A DNA stretch of 5,221 nt from JBHAEC01 sp041855385. Lineage in GTDB: Bacteria; Bacillota; Negativicutes; Veillonellales; Veillonellaceae. This document shows, one piece after another, positions 1 to 4,012 of this stretch; the first letter of the stretch is position 1, and each line of letters starts with the position of its first letter. The notes under the pieces were generated by a model that was not told the origin of the DNA, searched no databases, and worked only from the letters and a program-made list of their open reading frames with translations. Both the position numbers and the translations under genes were made by a program. The DNA is taken from the NCBI GenBank assembly GCA_041855385.1, contig JBHAEC010000019.1, positions 1-5,221 of the forward strand, written 5' to 3'.

Positions 1-262
1 AAATCTCTTCTAAGGCTACTACGGTTATAGTGTTGCAAGCCACCACCGCCAACTTAACTTCTTTGCGACTTAAATACTCCGCGATGCGTACAGAGAGCGC
101 TGTTATTTCCTCCGGTGTACGATTTCCGTAAGGAGTATTCCCGGTATCTCCTACATACAAAAAATCCTCATTGGGAAACTTGTTTTTCAAAACAGTTAAC
201 ACCGTTAATCCACCTACGCCCGAGTCAAACACGCCAATCGGTTTGGAGCATTTTTCCACCAT
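1..262 (-). CDS. murI: Glutamate racemase, N-terminal part (3' end outside window)
   Basis: MurI interconverts L- and D-glutamate in the cytoplasm without a cofactor and supplies D-Glu for peptidoglycan stem peptides. Translating the minus strand from ATG 262 gives 87 residues before the window ends. The start reads PIGVFDSGVGGLTVL (residues 8-22, with the conserved Asp13-Ser14). GDTGNTPYG follows at 38-46, the position of the family's GDT..xPYG loop. ACNT at 75-78 carries the first of the two catalytic cysteines, Cys76; the second would lie in the missing C-terminal half. The start is fixed by an AGGAGG site 8 nt upstream. It lies 21 nt after the thioesterase stop codon, so the two are probably cotranscribed from the promoter at 735-763. 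Family assignment is very secure. Because only about a third of the protein is present, intactness of the gene cannot be judged. Confidence 0.95.
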   Translation of the reverse strand, partial: MVEKCSKPIGVFDSGVGGLTVLTVLKNKFPNEDFLYVGDTGNTPYGNRTPEEITALSVRIAEYLSRKEVKLAVVACNTITVVALEEI

Positions 263-270
263 GTCGCTAA

Positions 271-276
271 CCTCCT
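271..276 (-). promoter_or_regulatory. Ribosome binding site of murI
   Basis: The minus strand reads AGGAGG, a full Shine-Dalgarno core, 8 nt before ATG 262. It lies in the 21-nt gap between the thioesterase stop codon and murI. It decides the murI start and suggests efficient independent initiation on the shared transcript. Confidence 0.85.
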
Positions 277-283
277 AATGTAC

Positions 284-694
284 CTAATCTCCCTTCATCA
301 AGGATTCCAAAGCACGATAATATACATCCGGTAACCTTGCAATCTTTCCTGTCGCTTTATTGGTAAATACACTTTGCGTTTCCCCCGTAGCAATGAGTAC
401 GCCGTCTTTTTCCCTTACCAGTTGATAAGAAAACACCAACTGTGCCCTGCTTAACTTTTTCAGCGTGGTTTCGACACAGATAAAATCGTCAAACATGGCC
501 GGTTCCTTGTACTCACAGGAAATCTTTTTAATGGGAAAAATAATCCCATTCGCCATTAAATCCAACAATTCAATCCCCGCCTTGCGGAGATATTCCACGC
601 GCCCCGATTCAAACCAACGCAAATGATTTGTGTGATGTACAACACCCATCATATCTGTTTCATAAAAACGAACTTTCACCGTTACGCTTACCAT
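284..694 (-). CDS. YbgC/FadM-like acyl-CoA thioesterase (hotdog fold, 4HBT family)
   Basis: Predicted cytoplasmic thioesterase of 136 aa that hydrolyses acyl-CoA esters; the natural substrate cannot be read from sequence. The N-terminus RFYETDMMGVVHHTNHLRWF (residues 9-28) is the classic signature of the YbgC-type hotdog family. Asp14 sits where the family's catalytic aspartate is, and HHTN supplies the following His/Asn positions. GETQSVFTNKATGKIARLP near the C-terminus is the usual last strands, and the length is normal for the family. I start at ATG 694 and not at the in-frame GTG 721. AAAGGAG lies 5 nt before 694, while 721 has no Shine-Dalgarno site and would fall only about 7 nt after the predicted transcription start. 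It is the first gene after the promoter at 735-763 and precedes murI. In many proteobacteria ybgC accompanies tol-pal; here the partner is a peptidoglycan precursor enzyme, which may be incidental. Confidence 0.9.
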   Translation of the reverse strand: MVSVTVKVRFYETDMMGVVHHTNHLRWFESGRVEYLRKAGIELLDLMANGIIFPIKKISCEYKEPAMFDDFICVETTLKKLSRAQLVFSYQLVREKDGVLIATGETQSVFTNKATGKIARLPDVYYRALESLMKGD

Positions 695-699
695 TAAAG

Positions 700-706
700 C
701 TCCTTT
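700..706 (-). promoter_or_regulatory. Ribosome binding site of the thioesterase gene
   Basis: The minus strand reads AAAGGAG, 5 nt before ATG 694. This site is the main reason for choosing 694 over the upstream GTG at 721. Confidence 0.8.
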
Positions 707-734
707 ATCAATAATATACACGTTCTCAATCTAT

Positions 735-763
735 ATTTTACGGCACTTGATAGATACTGTCAA
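735..763 (-). promoter_or_regulatory. Sigma-A (sigma-70) type promoter for the thioesterase-murI operon
   Basis: On the minus strand a perfect -35 box TTGACA (763-758) is followed by a 17-nt spacer and a -10 box TAAAAT (740-735), which matches 5 of 6 consensus bases. Transcription would begin near 728, giving a leader of about 34 nt before ATG 694. The position fits, since it lies after the terminator of the preceding unit (853-890). A 6-bp inverted repeat (742-747 and 773-778) brackets the -35 box and could be an operator. Confidence 0.82.
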
Positions 764-778
764 CAAAAGCATAGTGCC
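742..778. promoter_or_regulatory. Possible operator: inverted repeat bracketing the -35 box
   Basis: GGCACT at 742-747 and AGTGCC at 773-778 are perfect 6-bp inverted arms, 31 bp apart centre to centre, about three helical turns. One arm lies in the spacer of the promoter at 735-763 and the other just upstream of the -35 box. The outer arm is part of ATAGTGCCCT (771-780), which recurs at 2317-2326. Short arms like these can arise by chance, so an operator role is inference. Confidence 0.3.
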
Positions 779-852
779 CTTAAAGGCTTTACGCCTTTGA
801 TTAAAAGTTTCTTCATGCCCTCTTACAACCAACAAAAACCAGTCCAACATAA

Positions 853-890
853 AAGGACATACAAGAAAATCCTTTTTCTCGCATGTCCTT
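853..890 (-). terminator. Intrinsic terminator of the DUF697-like/DUF1232 unit
   Basis: The hairpin begins 7 nt after the DUF1232 stop codon. AAGGACAT (890-883) pairs with ATGTCCTT (860-853). Then come G-U, C-G and G-U pairs, then AGAAAA (879-874) with TTTTCT (869-864), around a 4-nt loop AGGA. That gives a 17-bp stem followed by a short U run. The two wobble pairs become A-C mismatches in a plus-strand RNA, so the structure favours minus-strand transcripts. The U run is short, with only two U beyond the stem. Confidence 0.82.
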
Positions 891-897
891 CCAAAGT

Positions 898-1248
898 TTA
901 GGCCTTTCCTCTGCCAAAAGGAAACCGCTTTCTTGCCGCTTCTTCATGAGAAGGTTTAATATAATCCTCCACATATTTCATGACCATAGACAGCACCGCT
1001 ACATCGTCCACCCAGCCCAATCCGGCAATAATATCGGGCATTGCATCAGCCGGAAGAATCAAATATCCCAGCGCTCCCATAATCAATGCCTTTATGTACT
1101 TTGGCGTTTCCGGATCTCGCACGCAATAATAGAGAACCACAGCCTGCCTGATAAAGCTTAAACTTTTACCTATATGCGTAACGAAATAAATAAACTTTCC
1201 TGCAGAAAAAAACTTTCGGTATTTTAATACTGATAGTATATTCATCAT
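898..1248 (-). CDS. DUF1232 (YkvA-family) small membrane-associated protein
   Basis: A 116-aa protein of unknown biochemical function. Residues 53-84 form the DUF1232 signature: a hydrophobic stretch (ALIMGALGYLILPADAMPDI) with the conserved P-x-D-x-x-PD core, followed by GLGWVDDVAVL with the paired aspartates. The N-terminal third is basic and aromatic (YRKFFSAGKFIYFVTHIGK) and the C-terminus is charged (KPSHEEAARKRFPFGRGK). This matches YkvA-like proteins, which are usually one small domain. The start is uncertain by one codon. ATG 1248 and ATG 1245 are adjacent, and the modest AGGG at 1256-1253 is 4 nt from the first and 7 nt from the second, so 1245 may be the true start. The gene lies 35 nt after the DUF697-like gene with no terminator between them, and it is followed directly by the terminator at 853-890. 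The two therefore probably form one transcript. Confidence 0.85.
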   Translation of the reverse strand: MMNILSVLKYRKFFSAGKFIYFVTHIGKSLSFIRQAVVLYYCVRDPETPKYIKALIMGALGYLILPADAMPDIIAGLGWVDDVAVLSMVMKYVEDYIKPSHEEAARKRFPFGRGKA

Positions 1249-1283
1249 CCTACCCTAACTTCTTAATATCTTAATACAACCCA

Positions 1284-2261
1284 TTATTTTTCTTCTGTCT
1301 CTTTCGATATAGCGATATCCGGTTCGGAAAGTTCCTCTGTCACCTCGTCCGGCACATCCTTTACCGCTTCTTCGGCCTCTTCCCGAAATGCCTCTTTGGC
1401 CTGTTGTTTTTTGGCAATTCGCTCTTTAGCATTTCCCGCAGTTTCTTCAATAATTTCTGCCACTCCATAAGCCGTTGCTTGTGCCTTCTCTTTTAGCACT
1501 TGTGCCGTTTCCTGTGCTTTAGCTTTATTTGTTTCTAGAGCCTCGCCCACTTTTTCTTTCATGTCTACCATTAAATCTTTCAGCTTAAGTCCTGTATTTT
1601 TCAATTGTTCCTTTGATTCGTCTCCGAGAGGAACATTTTTTAGCGGATTTTCAGCCAATACTTTAGCCTCTGCCGTCGCTTTTTCTTTCCACTCCTGTAA
1701 CATAGCCACATACGGAGTCATATCTTTTGGCATATCATCCTTAATCCACGCTTGTGACACCTTACCTACCGCATAAGTAATACCTACAGCAATGGGAACC
1801 TGAACAATGCTGATAGGAATGAGCGTAGCCAACAAATTCCCCGCTACAGCTCCACCGATAGCGCCCAAAAATCCACCGATAGCAGCGTCGGACAATTTCT
1901 TGTCGTACACCTTCGCAATACGCGACACAAGATACACTTCATTGGCCATTAAGGCCATCGTCCCTAAGAGTGGTGCAATAACGATAACGCCGGCACGTGC
2001 TGCCGCCCAACGGCACAATGTCTCCGCCTTTACATCAAGATCAGCCGTACTGCTTTCAATCTGTGCCATAATATCTTCCGCATTGCTCTCATCCGTAACG
2101 GAAACAATTTCTTCCATATCTTTTATGACAACTTCCTTTACATCCTCTTTCGCTGCTTCTTCCTTTATTTCTTCTTTTATTTCTTCCACGACTTCTCCCA
2201 TAGGCTCGTCCTCGAATATTTCTTCTACCGTCTCATTCACTTTTTGCTTTTCTTCCATCAT
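1284..2261 (-). CDS. DUF697-like membrane protein with acidic N-terminus and charged helical C-tail
   Basis: A 325-aa protein of unknown function in three parts. Residues 1-80 are very acidic (for example EEIKEEIKEEAAKEDVKEV). Residues 80-172 form a hydrophobic domain with about three candidate membrane segments (89-107, 126-147, 148-166). Its glycine-rich GGFLGAIGGAVAG at 129-141 resembles a glycine zipper, and the layout resembles the DUF697/YcjF domain. Residues 185-300 are rich in Lys, Glu, Ala and Gln, predicted long amphipathic helix or coiled coil reminiscent of LEA/apolipoprotein-like tails, ending in an acidic segment. The start is ATG 2261: AAAGGAG at 2277-2271 lies 9 nt upstream. 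An in-frame TTG at 2315 would add 18 residues of unlikely leader. The 35-nt gap to the DUF1232 gene suggests a shared mRNA. The DUF697 call rests on recognition by eye and is moderate; the membrane domain itself is clear. A role in membrane stress or organisation is only a guess. Confidence 0.8.
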   Translation of the reverse strand: MMEEKQKVNETVEEIFEDEPMGEVVEEIKEEIKEEAAKEDVKEVVIKDMEEIVSVTDESNAEDIMAQIESSTADLDVKAETLCRWAAARAGVIVIAPLLGTMALMANEVYLVSRIAKVYDKKLSDAAIGGFLGAIGGAVAGNLLATLIPISIVQVPIAVGITYAVGKVSQAWIKDDMPKDMTPYVAMLQEWKEKATAEAKVLAENPLKNVPLGDESKEQLKNTGLKLKDLMVDMKEKVGEALETNKAKAQETAQVLKEKAQATAYGVAEIIEETAGNAKERIAKKQQAKEAFREEAEEAVKDVPDEVTEELSEPDIAISKETEEK

Positions 2262-2270
2262 AAGGAACAG

Positions 2271-2277
2271 CTCCTTT
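2271..2277 (-). promoter_or_regulatory. Ribosome binding site of the DUF697-like gene
   Basis: The minus strand reads AAAGGAG, 9 nt before ATG 2261 and 12 nt before the adjacent ATG 2258. It favours 2261 as the start and argues against the in-frame TTG at 2315, which lies upstream of this site. Confidence 0.75.
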
Positions 2278-2287
2278 CTTTTCGGGT

Positions 2288-2325
2288 GGGCACCCCTTCT
2301 CTCCCCACTATGCAAGATAGTGCCC
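2288..2325 (-). promoter_or_regulatory. Possible leader hairpins or operator before the DUF697-like gene
   Basis: On the minus strand CACTAT (2322-2317) can pair with ATAGTG (2311-2306) around a 5-nt loop. Alternatively GGGCAC (2325-2320) can pair with GTGCCC (2293-2288), enclosing the first stem's distal arm. The two stems share bases 2320-2322 and so exclude each other. The outer stem ends about 10 nt before the Shine-Dalgarno site. As DNA, the same bases form an inverted repeat like the one at 742-778. Function is inferred from position only. Confidence 0.3.
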
Positions 2326-2362
2326 TGTATACCTGATTATCGTCTTATTTTCTTAGATTCAC

Positions 2363-2388
2363 ACCGGCATACTCTACCGGATACTCAT
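2363..2388. repeat. Imperfect 13-bp tandem repeat
   Basis: Two adjacent copies, ACCGGCATACTCT (2363-2375) and ACCGGATACTCAT (2376-2388), differ by a one-base shift after ACCGG. The repeat is noncoding and lies in the leader of the DUF697-like gene. It may be replication slippage or paired protein-binding sites. Confidence 0.5.
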
Positions 2389-2438
2389 ATACATTCGATA
2401 AGTACAGTAAAATATCCTCTTTTCGCTTCATGAATGCT

Positions 2439-3200
2439 TTACCAACTCGTCAAGCCCCCATCTACCGTCCATGCTGCCCCCGTAACAAAAGATGCCTTGT
2501 CACTTATTAAAAAAGCAATAACATGACCTACCTCTTCCGGTCTCGCAATGCGCCCCAAGGGATAGTGTCCACCCATGGCCACCTTCGCCTCTTCTGAGTT
2601 CGCATCGCTCGATTCTATCTGCTTAGCCACAAGAGGCGTATCAACATCTCCAGGGCACACGCAGTTTACCCTAACTCCATGAGGAGCCATTTCCAGCGCT
2701 AAAGACTTTGTAAAACTTACCACTGCTCCCTTAGTAGCACCATAAACGGAGCAAGCCACATTGCCTTGAAGCCCCGCATCACTGGACACGGTAACAATGC
2801 TTCCCTTCGCTGCCACTATACTCTCCAGAGCTGCCTGGCAGAGAAATACTGTTCCTTTCAGATTAGTTCCCATCATGGCATCAAAAGATTCTTCTGTCAC
2901 ATCCGCTAGAAGTTGTTCTTCATAGTATCCCGCCGCTGTAACCAGCGCTGTAATAGGTCCATAAAAGCGTGTCGCTTCTGCCACAATACGTCTGCAGTTC
3001 GCCACCTTACTTACATCGCCCTGCACGAAGCGAACTTTCGCCGAAATACGTCGCAATTTAAGAACTGCCTCTTGACCTCTTTTTTCATTGCGTCCGTTAA
3101 TAATAACGCACCAACCTTCTTTCAAAAGTTGTTCCGCTGTAGCAAAACCAATCCCCGAAGTACCTCCGCTAATAAGAGCCACTTGATTTTCGTGTAGCAA
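2439..3200 (-). CDS. SDR-family NAD(P)-dependent oxidoreductase (FabG-like)
   Basis: A 253-aa classical short-chain dehydrogenase/reductase, cytoplasmic, that oxidises or reduces an alcohol/carbonyl substrate which cannot be named from sequence. The cofactor motif GGTSGIG is at residues 12-18. An NGRN turn at 35-38, with Arg37 after the second strand, suggests NADP(H). GDV at 61-63 would contact the adenine ring. The catalytic tetrad is Asn113 (TNLKG), Ser140 (VSS), Tyr153 and Lys157 (YGATK). CPGDVDTPL (182-190) and FVTGAAWTVDGG near the C-terminus are also typical. TAAG at 88-91 replaces the usual NNAG. The start is TTG 3200: AGGGAGG lies 8 nt upstream, the sequence enters the first strand (QVALISGG) at once, and no in-frame ATG exists before the fold begins. 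It is the last gene of the deacetylase-permease-SDR run. FabG itself is less likely, since no other fatty acid synthesis genes are adjacent. Confidence 0.92.
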   Translation of the reverse strand: MLHENQVALISGGTSGIGFATAEQLLKEGWCVIINGRNEKRGQEAVLKLRRISAKVRFVQGDVSKVANCRRIVAEATRFYGPITALVTAAGYYEEQLLADVTEESFDAMMGTNLKGTVFLCQAALESIVAAKGSIVTVSSDAGLQGNVACSVYGATKGAVVSFTKSLALEMAPHGVRVNCVCPGDVDTPLVAKQIESSDANSEEAKVAMGGHYPLGRIARPEEVGHVIAFLISDKASFVTGAAWTVDGGLTSW

Positions 3201-3208
3201 TAGTCCAA

Positions 3209-3215
3209 CCTCCCT
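3209..3215 (-). promoter_or_regulatory. Ribosome binding site of the SDR gene, abutting the permease stop
   Basis: The minus strand reads AGGGAGG, 8 nt before TTG 3200. It sits 1 nt from the permease stop codon (3219-3217), so the two genes are likely translationally coupled. This strong site supports the unusual TTG start. Confidence 0.8.
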
Positions 3216-3216
3216 A

Positions 3217-4002
3217 TCACAGTGTAGAAATATAATCGTAAATCATTTTTCCTATCATAGATGATGTAGTCAATATAAATACAATACGCACCAAAGAGGA
3301 GCCCTTCTTAATGGCTAATCTGGATCCTAAGTTGGCCCCCAAAAACTGCCCTAATGCAGTCACACCCCCATAGAGATAATTAACTTCTCCCAAATACATA
3401 AAAACAGCCAAAGACCCCACATTGCTGGCCAAATTCAATATTTTTGCATTGCCTGCCGCCCGCAAAAAGTCAAAGCCTATATAAATGAAAGCAAATATTA
3501 AAAACGTTCCCGTTCCCGGTCCGATAAATCCATCATAAAGACCGATTCCCAGAGCAAAAAGAAGAGCTATTATAAACACATCTTTTGCACGTTCTTCATA
3601 GTTGTTAACCGTTCCCCAATCCCGCTTAAATAACACTACCATCATAACAGCAATGAGCAGTACGATAATAATTGGTTTTAAGTAAAGAGGCGGCAAGGCA
3701 ATTACGAGTAAAGTCCCCGCTACCGATCCAACTAATGTAAAGGGCAAAAGTCTTTGTAACAGAGGCTTATCAATATGCCCCGATCGATAAAAATTAATGC
3801 TTGCCGCTAGAGCACCAAATACGCTTGAACATTTATTACTTCCCAGAGCCGTGCTGGGCGGTAATCCCGTCAGCATCATGGCCGGCACAGAAATCAGTCC
3901 GCCTCCACCTACAATGGAATCCACAAATCCGGCCAAAGTACCGGCACAAAACAGCAAAAACAACAACATAGACGACGAGTCGCCAAACACGGAAAGTTCC
4001 AC
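3217..4002 (-). CDS. TauE/SafE-family (TSUP) membrane permease, YfcA-like
   Basis: A 261-aa polytopic inner-membrane protein of the TSUP family, whose members move sulfur-containing or organic anions; the substrate here is unknown. Two related halves are visible. The first has GFVDSIVGGGGLISVPAMM (25-43) and GSNK (54-57). The second has the matching YDGFIGPGTGTFLIFAF (156-172) and GNAKILNLASNVGSLAVF (184-201). About eight hydrophobic segments can be drawn, with a charged loop at 126-140 between the halves, and the length is typical. The layout closely follows E. coli YfcA. The start is GTG 4002, preceded by AGGAGG only 4 nt away. An ATG (4004-4002) overlaps it out of frame, giving only a short peptide. 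The AGGAGG overlaps the deacetylase stop codon, and the stop codon of this gene lies next to the SDR ribosome binding site, so all three are probably coupled. Confidence 0.92.
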   Translation of the reverse strand: MELSVFGDSSSMLLFLLFCAGTLAGFVDSIVGGGGLISVPAMMLTGLPPSTALGSNKCSSVFGALAASINFYRSGHIDKPLLQRLLPFTLVGSVAGTLLVIALPPLYLKPIIIVLLIAVMMVVLFKRDWGTVNNYEERAKDVFIIALLFALGIGLYDGFIGPGTGTFLIFAFIYIGFDFLRAAGNAKILNLASNVGSLAVFMYLGEVNYLYGGVTALGQFLGANLGSRLAIKKGSSLVRIVFILTTSSMIGKMIYDYISTL

Positions 4003-4006
4003 ATTT

Positions 4007-4012
4007 CCTCCT
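4007..4012 (-). promoter_or_regulatory. Ribosome binding site of the permease gene, overlapping the deacetylase stop
   Basis: The minus strand reads AGGAGG, sharing two bases with the TAG stop (4013-4011) of the deacetylase. It is only 4 nt from GTG 4002, a short spacing, and the out-of-frame ATG at 4004 is even closer. This arrangement suggests translational coupling and perhaps deliberately moderate expression of the permease. Confidence 0.75.

Larger units (their letters stand above)
2262..2438 (-). other. 177-nt leader/intergenic region between the SDR and DUF697-like genes
   Basis: This gap holds no ORF of note and no convincing terminator for the SDR gene. There is no strong promoter either. 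The best -10-like hexamer on the minus strand is GATAAT (2341-2336), but the -35 position matches poorly. It does hold a ribosome binding site (2271-2277), competing short stems at 2288-2325, and a 13-nt imperfect tandem repeat at 2363-2388. The DUF697-like gene may therefore be read through from the upstream operon, be driven by an activator-dependent promoter, or both. Confidence 0.5.

Noticed and set aside
695..721. N-terminal extension of the thioesterase to GTG 721
   Set aside because: It has no Shine-Dalgarno site, falls within about 7 nt of the predicted transcription start, and adds residues outside the conserved fold.
782..798. Hairpin AAAGGC-tttac-GCCTTT considered as a terminator
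   Set aside because: The stem is only 6 bp and no U run follows on either strand. A much stronger terminator lies at 853-890.
883..1161. Plus-strand open frame of 92 codons
   Set aside because: It is antisense to the DUF1232 gene and its terminator. The translation has no recognisable motif, and the opposite strand has a clear family match.
1807..2433. Plus-strand open frame of 208 codons
   Set aside because: It lies antisense to the DUF697-like gene and its leader. Its Ser/Ile/Phe-rich translation is what a Glu/Lys-rich gene gives on the other strand, and it has no domain.
2425..2437. Near-palindrome containing TTCATGAA just after the SDR stop codon, considered as a terminator
   Set aside because: The arms leave almost no loop, pairing is interrupted and there is no adjacent U tract.
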